DNA from: Bradyrhizobium sp. DOA9
Lineage (GTDB): Bacteria; Pseudomonadota; Alphaproteobacteria; Rhizobiales; Xanthobacteraceae
DNA: 64,000 nt
Direction: 5' to 3'
Assembly (NCBI RefSeq): GCF_000617845.2
Contig: NZ_DF820426.1
Span: forward strand, 496,001 to 560,000
Positions 50,305 through 62,685 of the stretch are shown here, piece by piece. The notes under the pieces are model-generated. The model made no database searches. It had not been told where the DNA came from and worked only from the letters and a program-made list of their open reading frames with translations. Within the stretch, counting starts at the first letter, position 1. Every line of letters begins with the position of its first letter. The position numbers and the translations under genes are program-made.

Positions 50305-51443
50305 AATATGCCGACGAGTATCGCGACAAGGAGATCGCATTGGGGCTCGCGAAGACGATTCGCGCCGAGACCGACCCGAAGCGGCCGTATCGTTTCATGG
50401 AGTTCTGCGGCGGCCACACCCACGCGATCTCGCGTTACGGTCTGGAAGACATGCTGCCGAACAACGTGCGGATGATCCATGGCCCGGGATGTCCGGTCTG
50501 CGTGCTGCCGGCCGGGCGCATCGATATGGCGATCCGGCTTGCGGAGCGGAGCGAGATCATCCTGTGCGTCTATGGCGACCTGATGCGCGTCCCCGGCTCG
50601 CAGGGCGCCTCGCTCCTGAAGGCAAAGGCACGGGGCGCCGATATCCGCATGGTCTATTCCACGATCGACGCGATCCGGATCGCGGAGGAAAATCCCGAGC
50701 GCGAGATCGTGTTCTTCGCCATTGGCTTCGAGACCACGACGCCGCCGACCGCGGTGATGATCCGGCTGGCCGAGAAGAAGCGGCTCGAGAATTTCAGCGT
50801 GTTCTGCAATCACGTGCTGACCCCGCCGGCCATGCAGAATATTCTGGAAAGCCCTGATATCCGCAGCATAGGGCGCGTCGAGATCGACGGCTTCGTCGGG
50901 CCGGCGCATGTCTCGACCATCATCGGCACCGCACCTTACGAGTTCTTCGCCGAAGAGTTCGGCAAGCCGGTGGTGATCTCGGGCTTCGAGCCGCTCGACA
51001 TGATGCAGGCGATCTTGATGCTGGTGCGCCAGGTCAACGAGAACAGGCACGAGGTCGAGAACCAGTATAGCCGCGCGGTCACGCGCGACGGCAATCTGCG
51101 CGCCAAGGAGGAGGTCTCCGACATCTTCGAGCTGCGCGACCAGTTCGAATGGCGTGGGCTCGGCCAGGTTCCCTATAGCGGGCTGAAGCTGAAGCGCTCT
51201 TACGCGAAATATGATGCCGAGGTCCGCTTCGGCATGAACGAGGTTCGCGTCGACGACAATCCTGCGTGCGAATGCGGTGCCATCCTGCGCGGGGTGAAGA
51301 AGCCGGTCGACTGCAAGCTGTTCGGCACCGTCTGCACGCCGGAGACGCCGATGGGCTCCTGCATGGTCTCCTCCGAAGGTGCGTGCGCCGCGCATTGGAC
51401 CTACGGCCGCTTCCGCGACCATCAGCAGAGGCGGGCATCATGA
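50301..51443 (+). CDS. hypD: HypD, Fe-S scaffold for Fe(CN)2CO assembly
   Basis: A 380-residue Fe-S protein. Conserved motifs: FMEFCGGHTHAI, HGPGCPVCVLP, GFETTTPPTA, and C-terminal cysteines for the [4Fe-4S] cluster (PACECGAILRG, DCKLFGTVCTPETPMGSCMVS). It is the scaffold on which HypE-derived cyanide is attached to iron. ATG at 50301; overlaps hypC and hypE by 4 bases each. Confidence 0.96.
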   Translation: MKYADEYRDKEIALGLAKTIRAETDPKRPYRFMEFCGGHTHAISRYGLEDMLPNNVRMIHGPGCPVCVLPAGRIDMAIRLAERSEIILCVYGDLMRVPGSQGASLLKAKARGADIRMVYSTIDAIRIAEENPEREIVFFAIGFETTTPPTAVMIRLAEKKRLENFSVFCNHVLTPPAMQNILESPDIRSIGRVEIDGFVGPAHVSTIIGTAPYEFFAEEFGKPVVISGFEPLDMMQAILMLVRQVNENRHEVENQYSRAVTRDGNLRAKEEVSDIFELRDQFEWRGLGQVPYSGLKLKRSYAKYDAEVRFGMNEVRVDDNPACECGAILRGVKKPVDCKLFGTVCTPETPMGSCMVSSEGACAAHWTYGRFRDHQQRRAS

Positions 51444-52480
51444 AGGCCTATCAGCGCAAGCTCGATATCAAGAACGGCTGCGTCGACCTCTCCCACGGCT
51501 CGGGCGGCCGCGCCATGGCGCAGCTGATTTCGGGGCTGTTCCACGAAGCCTTCGGCAATGAATGGTTGGCGCGCGGCAACGACCAGTCGGCCTTCGATGT
51601 CGGCGCCGGGCGCATGGTGATGACGACCGACGGCTATGTGGTCTCGCCGCTGTTCTTTCCCGGCGGCAATATCGGCTCGCTCGCGGTGCACGGCACCGTC
51701 AACGACATCGCCATGGCCGGTGCAAAGCCGCTTTATTTGTCGGCGAGCTTCATCATCGAGGAGGGGTTTCGGTTCGCCGACCTCAAGCTGATCGCGGACT
51801 CGATGGGGGAGGCGGCGCGCGCGGCCGGCGTCCACATCATCACCGGCGATACCAAGGTGGTCGAGCGCGGCAAGGCGGACGGCCTGTTCATCTCGACATC
51901 GGCTGTCGGGGTCGTACCTGATGGCCTCGATCTGTCGGCCGAGAACGCGCGCGTCGGCGATCGCGTCCTGATCTCGGGCACGCTCGGCGATCACGGCGTG
52001 GCGATCATGTCGAAGCGGCAGAATCTGGCCTTCGACACCGAGATCGTGTCGGATTCGGCGGCGTTGAACGGTCTGGTCGCCAGCATGGTCGAGGCCGGCG
52101 GCGCCGGCATTCGCCTGATGCGCGATCCCACCCGCGGCGGGCTCGCCGCGACGCTGAACGAGATCGCGCAACAATCCAACCTCGGCTTTCACCTCCAGGA
52201 GGAGGAGATCCCGGTCAAGCCGGGCGTCGCGGCCGTGTGCGAATTGCTCGGTCTCGATCCGCTCCACGTCGCCAACGAGGGCAAGCTGGTCGCGATCGTC
52301 GCGCCCGAGGTCGCCGATGCCGTGCTCGCCGCCATGCGGCAGCACCCGCTCGGCCGCGATGCCGCCGACATCGGCGAGGCCGTCGCGGACGATCATCATT
52401 TCGTGCAAATGGCGACGAGCTTTGGCGGTGGCCGGATCGTCGACTGGCTGTCGGGCGAGCAATTGCCGCGGATCTGTTGA
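51440..52480 (+). CDS. hypE: HypE, carbamoyl dehydratase
   Basis: A 346-residue PurM-like ATPase that dehydrates the S-carbamoyl group on its C-terminal Cys to a thiocyanate, the cyanide source. It has LSHGSGGRAMAQLI, AGAKPLYLSASFIIEEG, the ATP-site loop DPTRGGLAATLNEIA, and ends LPRIC with the essential Cys. The ATG at 51440 overlaps hypD; hoxX follows after 6 bases. Confidence 0.96.
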   Translation: MKAYQRKLDIKNGCVDLSHGSGGRAMAQLISGLFHEAFGNEWLARGNDQSAFDVGAGRMVMTTDGYVVSPLFFPGGNIGSLAVHGTVNDIAMAGAKPLYLSASFIIEEGFRFADLKLIADSMGEAARAAGVHIITGDTKVVERGKADGLFISTSAVGVVPDGLDLSAENARVGDRVLISGTLGDHGVAIMSKRQNLAFDTEIVSDSAALNGLVASMVEAGGAGIRLMRDPTRGGLAATLNEIAQQSNLGFHLQEEEIPVKPGVAAVCELLGLDPLHVANEGKLVAIVAPEVADAVLAAMRQHPLGRDAADIGEAVADDHHFVQMATSFGGGRIVDWLSGEQLPRIC

Positions 52481-52486
52481 GGGATC

Positions 52487-54186
52487 ATGATGCGCATCCT
52501 GCTGCTCTCGCATGCCTTCAACAGCCTGACGCAGCGGCTGCATGTCGAATTGCGCGAGCGCGGCCACGAGGTGTCGGTCGAGCTCGACATCCACGCCGAC
52601 GTCACCCGGGAAAGCGTTGCGCTCTACCGGCCGGACCTCGTGATCGCGCCGTTCCTCAAGCGGGCGATCCCCGAAGACGTCTGGCGCAGCGTGCGTTGCC
52701 TGATCGTGCATCCCGGCCCGCCCGGCGACCGCGGTCCCGCGGCGCTCGATTGGGCCATTCTCGAAGGAGCGGCCGAGTGGGGCGTCACCGTGCTGCAGGC
52801 GGACGGTGAGTTCGACGCCGGTCCGGTCTGGGCCTTCCGCACATTCCCGATGCGGCGCGCGGCAAAATCCAGCATCTACCGCAACGAGGTCACCTCATGT
52901 GCGGTCGAGGCGGTGCTGGAAGCCGTCGCTGCAATCGAAGCCGGGCGTCCGACGCCGCAGCCGATGCGCGAGGACGATTCGCGCATTCGCGTGCGCGGGC
53001 CCTGCCGCCAGCCGGACCGGGCGATCGACTGGCAGCACGACACGACCGAGACCGTGCTGCGCAAGATCCACAGCGCCGACGGCATGCCCGGCCTCCTCGA
53101 CAGCCTGTTCTTCCGGGACGTGCGGCTGTTCGACGCCCATGAAGCGCGGGATATCTCCGGCGTACCCGGCACGGTCGTGGCGCAATGCGACGGGGCCTTG
53201 GCCCGTGCGACGGTCGATGGCGCGGTCTGGATCGGCCATGTGCGGCAGCTTGCGCCGAAGAGCCTGAAGCGGTCCGCGGCGAAGGTGTTCGCGGAGCAAG
53301 CCGCCGGCCTGCCGCGACGGCCGGATTGCGGCTATGCTCCCATTCAATATCGCGAGCATGGCGAGGTCGGCGAGTTGCAGTTCTCCTTCTACAATGGCGC
53401 CATGGCCACCGACGACTGCGAAGCGCTGCTGGAGGCCTACCGCGCCGCGCTGGCGCGCCCGACCAAGGTGCTGCTGCTGACCGGTGGCCTCGACTATTGG
53501 TCGAACGGCATTCACCTGGCCGAGATCGAGGCCGCCGGCAGTGCCGCCGATGAATCCTGGCGCAACATCAACGCCATTGACGATCTGGCCCGCGCCATCA
53601 TCGAGACCACGGACCGGCTGGTGATCTCGGTCATTCGCGGGAATGCAGGGGCGGGCGGCGTGTTCCTGAGCCTCGCCGCCGACGAGGTCTGGGCCAGCGA
53701 CCAGATCGTGCTCAATCCGCATTACAAGGACATGGGCAATCTGTTCGGCTCCGAATACTGGACCTATCTTTTGCCGCGCCGCGCGGGCGCCGAGAATGCG
53801 ACGGGGATCACGCAATGCCGGCTGCCGATGGGCGTCGCCGAGGCGCAGCGCCTCGGGATCGTCGATCGCGTCCTCGCACGCGACGAGCTCGCCTGTGAAT
53901 ATCTCGTGAAACTCGCGGCTGCGGCGGGCGCTGATCGAGGCTTTGCCGCACGACTCACTGACAAGAAGAGACGCCGCGCGGCGGACGAGGCCGAGAAGCC
54001 CCTGCAGGCCTATCGCGACGAGGAGCTGCGGCGGATGAGGCTCAATTTCTACGGCTTCGATCCGAGCTACCACGTCGCCCGCTACAAATTCATCCACAAG
54101 GTGCCGAAATCGCGCACGCCGCTGACCATCGCCAATCATCGGTCGCGGCGAACGGCCGAGCGGCAGAGAGCCATGGTGGTGCCCTC

Positions 54187-54190
<4 letters not shown>
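52487..54190 (+). CDS. hoxX: HoxX/HypX, CO-producing hydrogenase maturation enzyme
   Basis: A 567-residue two-domain protein. The N-terminal half is a formyl-transferase-like fold (LSHAFNSLTQRLHVEL, HPGPPGDRGP, the site binding formyl-tetrahydrofolate), and the C-terminal half an enoyl-CoA hydratase-like fold (LTGGLDYWSNGIHLAEIE, VISVIRGNAGAGGVFLSLAAD). HypX makes the CO ligand of the active site from formyl-THF, which is used in oxygen. Starts MMRILLL after hypE and overlaps hoxA by 4 bases. Confidence 0.95.
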
Positions 54191-55615
<1,425 letters not shown>

Positions 55616-55623
<8 letters not shown>

Positions 55624-56983
55624 GGTGACGCATCCTCCCGAAGCCGGCGAGCCTAAAACGCTGCTGAAGTTGATCGGAAAGCGCGGGGCGATGGAGCTCG
55701 ACCACGAGCGCGAGGGCGCCTGGATCGAAGTCATCCGCAAGATGGACGAGGTCTATTCCGACCTGCTGCGCTACGAGGTCGATCTCGAGCACAAGAATGC
55801 GGAGCTGGAGGAGGCGCAGGCCTTCGTCACCAACGTCATCGAATCCGTCTCCGACATCCTCATCGTCCGCGATGCCAAGGGGCTGGTGCAGCAGGTCAAT
55901 TCCGCCTTCCAGAACATGCTCGGCTGCGGCGTCACCGACATCGTCGGCGGGAACATCGCCGACGTGATCGATATCAGGGACAAGGCCAAGCTGGTCCCGC
56001 TGCTGAAGCCGCGCGGCGCTTCCGACGTCGTCGACGGCGAGCTCAGGTTTTCGCGCGAGGGCGGCAGCTCGGACCTGTTCGCCATGAACGCATCCCCCCG
56101 CCACGATCATCGCGGCCGCTTTATCGGCGTGGTGCTGACGGGACGTCCGATCGGTGAGCTTCGCCGCGCCTACGAGGAGTTGCACAAGGCGCATCACGAG
56201 CTGCAGCGGGCCCAGCGGCAGCTGGTCGAGCAGGAGAAGATGGCGAGCCTCGGCCGTCTCGTCGCCGGCGTCGCCCACGAGCTGAACAATCCGATCAGCT
56301 TCGTCTACGGCAACGTCCACACCTTGATGCGCTATCGCAGCGCTATCGTCGCCTATCTCGATGCGGTCCATGACGAAGCCAAAGGCAGTAACCTCGCGGC
56401 TGAGCGGCGAAGCCTTCGCATCGACGAGATCCTGGAGGACTTCGGCCCGCTCATCGAAGGCACCCTGGAAGGCGCTGTCCGCATCAGCGAGATCGTAAAG
56501 AATCTGCGCCGACTGTCCTTCAGCAAGCTCGGCGAAGTCGAGCGCGTCGACATCGAGCGTCTGATCAACACTGCAGTGCTGTGGGCCGTGCGCACCAAGC
56601 AGGTTCGGATCGATCTGCAGATCGAAATCGAGCCGGAGCTCTGGGTCTCCGGCAACGAGGGGCAATTGCACCAGGTGATCGTCAATCTCGTGGAGAATGC
56701 GATCGACGCAACGCGCGGCACCGAATCGCCGCGGCTAGTGGTATCGGCGGCGCGCAAGGGCAACGAAATCCTGTTCCGGATCTCCGACAACGGCCCGGGA
56801 ATCGACAAGGACCACATCAGCCACATCTTCGAGCCGTTCTTCACGACCAAGCGGGTCGGCGAGGGGACCGGGCTCGGCCTCTGGATCAGCTATGGAATCG
56901 TGCGCGAGCACGGTGGCGAGCTCGGCGCCGGATATGGGCCGGAAGGCGGCGCGACATTCTCTTTTGCCTTGCCGGCGTCGTAA
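55616..56983 (+). CDS. hupT: HupT/HoxJ, soluble histidine kinase
   Basis: A 455-residue kinase with no membrane helix: a PAS domain at about 70-180, a phospho-acceptor His (H221, AGVAHELNNPISF), and an ATPase domain with N box (NLVENAIDA), G1 (DNGPGID) and G2 (GEGTGLGLWIS). It phosphorylates HoxA, and HupUV controls it in response to H2; in related systems phosphorylation keeps HoxA inactive. It ends the hydrogenase cluster. Confidence 0.95.
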
Positions 56984-57106
56984 ACAGCTGACCTACAGCC
57001 TGTAAAGAACTTGCGCGCTCGACCAAGAGAGCCCCGCTCCGCAGGCAGACGGCGTCAGTTCCTGCGCGAACGCTATCGACGCAATTTTCGGCAAAGCGAA
57101 GGGCAT

Positions 57107-57772
57107 TCAGTTCGCGCAGCGCGCTTCCAGTACGTCGACAAAGGAGCGGTCCCAGCGGCCGTCGCGAATGGCCTGCATCGTTGCCTCCTCCTTCTGGTGC
57201 TGAGCCAGCGCCTTCTCAATGACGCTCGCGGCCAGGGCAGGCTGAAAGGCGAGGAGTCCATCCTGGTCGCCGACGATGACGTCGCCGGGATTGACCACCA
57301 TGCCGCCGACCGTGATCGGCACGTTGATCTCCCCCGGACCGTCCTTGTACGGGCCGCGGTGGCTCACGCCGCGGGCATAAACGGGAAACGTCCGTGCGCC
57401 GATTTCGGCTGCGTCGCGAATGGCGCCGTCGAGCACCATGCCGGCGAGGCCCAGCGAGGCGGCCGCGAACGTCATGATGCCGCCGACCAGCGCGTTGGTG
57501 GTGTCTCCGCCGGCATCGACCACCATGACGTCGCCGGGCCGGCAGAAATCATAGGCGCGCAGAATGGCGAGGTTGTCGCCGCCGCGCGTCTTTACGGTCA
57601 CGGCGGTGCCGGCCATCGGGGCGGGCGCATGGTAGGGCCGAAGACCGATACTGCCGCAGTTGCGGTGCAGTTGATCGCTGAGCAGCGCCACCGCGATGGT
57701 GCGCAGCTTGGCGATGGTCGACGGCTCGACCTGGGGCGCGGAGGGGTTTCTGACGATTCCGGGATTGGCCAT
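57107..57772 (-). CDS. RraA-family aldolase/decarboxylase-like protein
   Basis: A 221-residue protein of the RraA-like/HMG-aldolase fold. It has LVGGIMTFAAASLGLAGMVLDGAIRDAAEI, in which the G-x20-DG-x2-RD pattern binds the metal-enolate centre, and GVSHRGPYKDGPGEINVPI. Enzymes of this family cleave 4-hydroxy-2-oxo acids (for example 4-hydroxy-4-methyl-2-oxoglutarate to two pyruvate) or decarboxylate oxaloacetate. It is just downstream of the aminotransferase on the same strand (27-base gap), which suggests one transcript. Confidence 0.85.
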   Translation of the reverse strand: MANPGIVRNPSAPQVEPSTIAKLRTIAVALLSDQLHRNCGSIGLRPYHAPAPMAGTAVTVKTRGGDNLAILRAYDFCRPGDVMVVDAGGDTTNALVGGIMTFAAASLGLAGMVLDGAIRDAAEIGARTFPVYARGVSHRGPYKDGPGEINVPITVGGMVVNPGDVIVGDQDGLLAFQPALAASVIEKALAQHQKEEATMQAIRDGRWDRSFVDVLEARCAN

Positions 57773-57799
57773 GGCGGGGTGCTTTCGATCGATTGCAGG

Positions 57800-59008
57800 T
57801 TAGCGCAGTTCGGCAACCGCGCGGGCGATGCGATCCGTGCCTTCGTCAAGCGCGGTCTGCGACGTCGCGATCGAGGCACGGAAGAAGGGCGACAGACCGT
57901 AGGCGGCACCCTGAACGAGGGCCACGCCGGCCGCCTCCAGCAAGTACATCACGACGTCACCGTCGTTATCGAGGCGAGTGCCGGCCGGCGTCGTCCGCCC
58001 GATCAGGCCCGCGCAATTGACGTAGAGATAGAAGGCGCCGTCGGGCGGCCGGCAGCTCAGCCCGGGGATGGCGTTGATGCGCGCCAGCGTGCGGTCGCGA
58101 CGCGCCCGATAGGTCGCGACGGTCTCGCCAACGAAACTCTGCTCGCCAGTGAGCGCCGCGACCGCCGCCGCCTGGCTGATCGAGCAGGCATTGCCCGACG
58201 ACTGCGACAGCAGCGTGTTCAGCGCGCCGATGAGGTCGGCGGGTCCGGCGATCCAGCCGATGCGCCAGCCGGTCATCGCATAGGTCTTGGAGACGCCGTT
58301 GACGGCGAGGACGCGCTCGCGCAGCTCGGGCGCGGCATTGAGCAGATGCGGCGTCCTCTCGCCGTCGAAACGGATGTGTTCGTAGATGTCGTCGGTCATG
58401 ACCAGCACATGCGGATGGCGGGCGAGAACGTCGGCAATCCCGCGATATTCCGCTGCGGAATAGCTTGCGCCGGTCGGGTTCGATGGCGAGTTGATCAACA
58501 GCCAGCGCGTCTTCTCCGAGATCGCCGCCTCGAGCTGCGCCGGCGAGATCTTGAAGCCCTGGCTCTCCGGACACGCCACGAGCTTGGGTATCCCCTCGCA
58601 GGCGAGCACCATGTCCGGATAGGACACCCAGTAGGGCGCCGGGATGATCACCTCGTCGCCGGCCTCGAGCGTCGCCTCGAGCGCGCTGTAGATGGCGCTC
58701 TTGGCGCCGTTGGTGACCACGATCTCCGCGGGATCGTAGAGGAGATTGTTCTCGCGCTTCAGCTTGGCGACGATCGCCTGGCGCAGCTCCAGCGTGCCGG
58801 CAAGCACCGTATACCGCGTCTCTCCCTTCTCCATCGCCCGGGCGGCGGCGGCGCGAATATGCGCGGGCGTGTCGAAATCCGGCTCGCCGACCACGAGGCT
58901 GACGATGCTTTTGCCCTCTCGCTTGAGAGCGCTCGCCCGATCTGCAGCCGCAGTGCTGGGCGAAGGCTTGATGCGTCTCACGCGCGCGGAGATACGAGAA
59001 CGGTTCAT
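57800..59008 (-). CDS. Class I/II aminotransferase (aspartate type)
   Basis: A 402-residue PLP-dependent aminotransferase. It has VVGEPDFDTP, INSPSNPTG (Asn for PLP), MTDDIYEHI (Asp and Tyr) and GVSKTYAMTGWRIGW with the Schiff-base Lys. The fold-type I subgroup is close to aspartate/kynurenine aminotransferases of the I-gamma kind, but the substrate is not determined by sequence. It is divergent from the LysR gene at 59181, with a 172-base gap that should hold the control site. Confidence 0.9.
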   Translation of the reverse strand: MNRSRISARVRRIKPSPSTAAADRASALKREGKSIVSLVVGEPDFDTPAHIRAAAARAMEKGETRYTVLAGTLELRQAIVAKLKRENNLLYDPAEIVVTNGAKSAIYSALEATLEAGDEVIIPAPYWVSYPDMVLACEGIPKLVACPESQGFKISPAQLEAAISEKTRWLLINSPSNPTGASYSAAEYRGIADVLARHPHVLVMTDDIYEHIRFDGERTPHLLNAAPELRERVLAVNGVSKTYAMTGWRIGWIAGPADLIGALNTLLSQSSGNACSISQAAAVAALTGEQSFVGETVATYRARRDRTLARINAIPGLSCRPPDGAFYLYVNCAGLIGRTTPAGTRLDNDGDVVMYLLEAAGVALVQGAAYGLSPFFRASIATSQTALDEGTDRIARAVAELR

Positions 59009-59180
59009 GGCGATTGACCCCGGTCTGGAGAGGTGCGACGCTAAAGACAGCCGCCGGCGCTGACCAACACGAGTTCAATCTGGCCTGATAGGCATATCTT
59101 ATGGTTGGATTCTTCCTCGGCGCCCCATTGAATGCCGCTCAGCCGGGCAGGCCGCTGCGCCGATCGATCCGAGGGACAAG

Positions 59181-60119
59181 GTGAATCTGAGGCGTCTTCA
59201 GTATTTCGTGAAGATCGTCGACGTCGGCAGCCTGACGCAGGCCGCCGATGTGCTTCATGTCGCGCAGCCGGCGCTCAGCCAGCAGCTCGCGACCTTGGAG
59301 GGCGAGGTCCGTCAGCAGCTCCTGGTGCGCACCAAGAGCGGCGTCGTGCCCACGGAAGCGGGCAAGGTGCTGTATCGCCACGCGCAGCTCATATTGCGTC
59401 AATGCGAGCAGGCGCGCACCGATATGAGCGCGGCGGCGAAAAGCATCTCCGGTGCGGTCGCCGTCGGACTTGCGCCTGGAACGGCCGCGGCCGGACTCGC
59501 GCTGCCGCTGCTGCGGACCGTGCGCGCCCGCCATCCCGGCATCCTGCTCTACCTCAACGAGACCTACGGAACGACGCTCTCGGAGCTCGTCATGAACGGC
59601 CGGATGGATCTCGCCGTGCTCTACGGCGGCAAGACGGCCGTCCATGGCCTCTCATTCGTGCCGCTGCTGCGCGAGCAGCTCTACGTCGTCGGCCCCGCCA
59701 GCATGATGGCCCCGCCGGGCGAGATCAGTGTGCCGGCGCTGGCCGACATGGATCTCTATCTCGCCCGTCCCTACAACGTCGTGCGCAAGATGGTCAACGA
59801 GGCCTTCGCGGCGATCGGTCAAGCGCCGAAGGTCGTCGCGGAAATCGAATCGGCGAGCACATTGACGGCGGTGATCGCCGACGGGCTCGGCGCGACGATC
59901 CTGCCGGAATCGATGGCCCGCCAGGTGGCGGGCTCCTGCGGTGGCTGGCAGTCCCGCATCGTCGATCCGATCATCGAGGCGCCGCTGGCATTGTGCCAGT
60001 CCGATCATTTGCCGCTGTCGGAGCCGGCCCAAGCCATCAAGGAAATCCTGCTCGAGCTCGTTGCCGGGCTGCCCGGCAACCTCGTCGTCGCCGAGGAGCG
60101 GGCGCAGAAAGCGTCATAG
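59181..60119 (+). CDS. LysR-family transcriptional regulator
   Basis: A 312-residue regulator: N-terminal winged helix-turn-helix (MNLRRLQYFVKIVDVGSLTQ, AADVLHVAQPALSQQLATLE) and a periplasmic-binding-like effector domain. The GTG start at 59181 follows GGGAC. It is divergent from the aminotransferase-RraA genes and upstream of the BCCP gene on the same strand, so it may control either. The effector is unknown; a dicarboxylate or amino acid is plausible from context. Confidence 0.92.
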   Translation: MNLRRLQYFVKIVDVGSLTQAADVLHVAQPALSQQLATLEGEVRQQLLVRTKSGVVPTEAGKVLYRHAQLILRQCEQARTDMSAAAKSISGAVAVGLAPGTAAAGLALPLLRTVRARHPGILLYLNETYGTTLSELVMNGRMDLAVLYGGKTAVHGLSFVPLLREQLYVVGPASMMAPPGEISVPALADMDLYLARPYNVVRKMVNEAFAAIGQAPKVVAEIESASTLTAVIADGLGATILPESMARQVAGSCGGWQSRIVDPIIEAPLALCQSDHLPLSEPAQAIKEILLELVAGLPGNLVVAEERAQKAS

Positions 60120-60231
60120 CGCTCTCTTATATGGGCAAAGCCAAACCGTCTTGGTCGGGGAAGACCGCCGGCGGTAGCGTTCGCGGACAGGTGCGACGCC
60201 GCGGGCGCCGACCTCCACGGACGGCCGGAGC

Positions 60232-60672
60232 ATGGATCTCGATCGTATCAAGTCACTGATTGACGCCATGGCGGCCTCCGATCTGGCCGAGATGGAGTTC
60301 AGCGAGGGCGGCATGTCGCTGCGGCTGGTGCGCCGACCGCAGCCCGCCGACTCGCGGCCGGCGCTACCGGCGGTCGCCGCCACGGCGCTTCGAGCGAGCC
60401 GCCCCGAGCCTGCGCAAGCGGCACCGGTCGAGGACGCAGCGAATGGCGTCGTCGCGCCGCTGTTTGGCGTCGCCTATCTGCAGCCCGATCCCGATGCGCC
60501 GCCCTTTGTTACGGTGGGCCAGGCGATCACCGCCGGCACGACATTGTGCGTCATCGAAGCCATGAAGATGTTTCACGAGGTCAGGGCCGATCGGGACGGA
60601 GCCGTCGCCGCAATTCTCGTCGCCACCGGGCAGGAGGTGGAGGCGGGGCAAGAACTGATGCGGATCAGGTAG
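60232..60672 (+). CDS. Biotin carboxyl carrier protein
   Basis: A 146-residue carrier: an N-terminal helical segment, an Ala/Pro-rich linker (about residues 40-70) and a biotinyl domain with EAMKMF (Lys 112). It carries CO2 between the biotin carboxylase encoded next and its acceptor enzyme. Compared with fatty-acid AccB, the gene is in a Pxp/Kip context rather than beside fatty-acid synthesis genes. Confidence 0.92.
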   Translation: MDLDRIKSLIDAMAASDLAEMEFSEGGMSLRLVRRPQPADSRPALPAVAATALRASRPEPAQAAPVEDAANGVVAPLFGVAYLQPDPDAPPFVTVGQAITAGTTLCVIEAMKMFHEVRADRDGAVAAILVATGQEVEAGQELMRIR

Positions 60673-60676
60673 ACCC

Positions 60677-62029
60677 ATGTTCGGCTCGGTCCTCATAGCC
60701 AATCGAGGCGAGATTGCGCTGCGCATTCAGCGCGCCTGCCGGCGGCTCGGGCTGCGCACCATCGTCGTCCATTCGGAGGCCGATCGCGAAGCGCCCTACG
60801 TCCATCATGCCGACGAGGCCATCTGCATCGGGCCGGCCGCGGCAACGCAGAGCTATCTCAACCAGGTGGCGCTGCTGTTCGCCGCCGAGGTCAGCGGAGC
60901 CGAGGCGATCCATCCCGGCTACGGCTTCCTGTCCGAGAACCCTGGTTTCGCCGAGCAGGTCGAAGCCGCCGGCCTGACCTTCATCGGCCCGACCGCCGCT
61001 GTGATGCGCGTCATGAGCGACAAGGTCGCGGCCAAGCGGGCGATGCGGGCGGCCGGCGTTCCCTGCGTACCCGGTCCGGATGCGGCGCTCGGCGATGACC
61101 TCGATCTCGCGCGCGCAATCGCGCGGCAGATCGGATACCCCGTGATCCTGAAAGCGGCGGGCGGCGGCGGCGGCCGCGGCATGCGGATGGTGGAGAGCGA
61201 GGCTGGCCTCGTTGATGCGATCGCCGTGACGCGGGAGGAAGCGCGGCGCGGCTTCGCCAACAGCGAGATCTACATCGAGAAATTCCTGCGCCGGCCGCGA
61301 CATGTCGAGATCCAGGTGATTGCAGATGCCCATGGCAATGCCGTCTGGCTCGGCAGCCGCGATTGCTCGCTGCAGCGACGGCACCAGAAGGTGCTGGAGG
61401 AGGCGCCGGCACCGGGACTGGACCAGGCCGTGCTGGCGCAGATCGGCGAGCGCTGCGCGGAGGCCTGCCGGCAGCTCGGATACCGCGGCGTCGGCACGTT
61501 CGAATTTCTCGTCGAGGATGGCGCGTTCTACTTCATCGAGATGAATACGCGCCTGCAGGTCGAGCACCCCGTCACCGAGATGACCGCGGGAATCGACATC
61601 GTCGAGGCGCAGATTCGTGTCGCTCAGGGCGAGGCGCTGCCGTTCGCGCAGGGCGACATCGCTTGCCGCGGTCATGCCTTCGAATGCCGGATCAACGCCG
61701 AAGATCCCGACACGTTCGTGCCGTCCCCCGGCGTGATCACGGCCTGGGAGCTCCCCGGCGGGCCCGGCGTGCGCATCGATAGCCACGCCAGCGCCGGGTA
61801 TCGCGTGCCGCCATATTACGACTCGCTGATCGGTAAGCTCGTCGTGCACGGCACGAATCGCGCCGAGGCGCTGGACCGGCTGCGCATCGCTCTCGACGAA
61901 ATGCGCGTGGAGGGGATCGCGACCAACCTGCCGCTGCACCGGCGCCTGGTCAGGGATGCCGCGTTCATCGGTGGCGGCGTCAGCATTCACCATCTCGAGC
62001 AGCAGTTGCGCGGGAGCGGCGAGGCATGA
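60677..62029 (+). CDS. accC: Biotin carboxylase
   Basis: A 450-residue ATP-grasp enzyme that carboxylates biotin on the carrier with ATP and bicarbonate. It has [13 protein letters not shown]-type N-terminus ([17 protein letters not shown]), [16 protein letters not shown], the glycine-rich ATP loop [14 protein letters not shown] and [15 protein letters not shown] with catalytic residues. It follows the BCCP gene by 4 bases and overlaps the PxpB-like gene by 4. Confidence 0.93.
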   Translation: MFGSVLIANRGEIALRIQRACRRLGLRTIVVHSEADREAPYVHHADEAICIGPAAATQSYLNQVALLFAAEVSGAEAIHPGYGFLSENPGFAEQVEAAGLTFIGPTAAVMRVMSDKVAAKRAMRAAGVPCVPGPDAALGDDLDLARAIARQIGYPVILKAAGGGGGRGMRMVESEAGLVDAIAVTREEARRGFANSEIYIEKFLRRPRHVEIQVIADAHGNAVWLGSRDCSLQRRHQKVLEEAPAPGLDQAVLAQIGERCAEACRQLGYRGVGTFEFLVEDGAFYFIEMNTRLQVEHPVTEMTAGIDIVEAQIRVAQGEALPFAQGDIACRGHAFECRINAEDPDTFVPSPGVITAWELPGGPGVRIDSHASAGYRVPPYYDSLIGKLVVHGTNRAEALDRLRIALDEMRVEGIATNLPLHRRLVRDAAFIGGGVSIHHLEQQLRGSGEA

Positions 62030-62685
62030 CGATGGACCTGCCGCAACTCAGCCTGTTGGGGACGACCGCGCTGCTGTTCGAAGCGCCGGGCGAGACCTCG
62101 CTGACGACGCAGCGCCGCATCTGGGCCCTGGCGCTGGAGGCGGGGCTTCTGCCGGGCGTTCGGGAAGCCGTGCCGGGCATGAACAATCTCATGATCACGT
62201 TCGCAGAGCCGCCGCGGCACCGCGGGCAACTCGAGCATAGGCTGATCGAGCTGTGGCACACCGTCGAGCCGCTTCCGGCGGCCGGACGCTGCCTCGATCT
62301 GCCGGTGGTCTATGGCGGCGACGGCGGCCCGCACATGGCCGATGTCGTGGCCCACACCGGATTGAGCGTCGACGATATCGTCGCGATCCACAGCGCACCG
62401 ACCTACACCGTCTACGCCCTCGGCAGTCATCCCGGGTATTGCTATCTCGGCGGCATGGACCAGCGCATCGCGACGCCGCGGCGGAAAGTGCCGGTGCTGC
62501 GCATCCCGCGTGGCGCCGTCTCCATCGGCGGCAGTCAGACCGGCGTCTCCGCCTCCGATGGGCCAAGCGGCTGGAATACGATCGGCAGCACCGAGGTCGC
62601 GTTCTTCGATGTCGAGCGCACGCCGCCGGCGCTGCTGCAGCCCGGTGACTGCATTCGCTTCAAGACCATCCGGGTGCTGCGATGA
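62026..62685 (+). CDS. pxpB: PxpB/KipI-family protein
   Basis: A 219-residue protein of the KipI/AHS1 family. It has the conserved [12 protein letters not shown] and [16 protein letters not shown] regions. With PxpC and PxpA this family forms an ATP-driven 5-oxoprolinase; alone, KipI is a sporulation-kinase inhibitor in Bacillus. It overlaps accC and pxpC by 4 bases. The closeness of biotin carboxylase genes is common for this family and may point to a carboxylation-coupled lactam hydrolysis. Confidence 0.9.
   Translation: MTMDLPQLSLLGTTALLFEAPGETSLTTQRRIWALALEAGLLPGVREAVPGMNNLMITFAEPPRHRGQLEHRLIELWHTVEPLPAAGRCLDLPVVYGGDGGPHMADVVAHTGLSVDDIVAIHSAPTYTVYALGSHPGYCYLGGMDQRIATPRRKVPVLRIPRGAVSIGGSQTGVSASDGPSGWNTIGSTEVAFFDVERTPPALLQPGDCIRFKTIRVLR

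Noticed and set aside
57011-59017. 668-codon plus-strand open frame
   Set aside because: Covers the RraA and aminotransferase genes in antisense, is Arg/Gly-rich and motif-free; a shadow frame.
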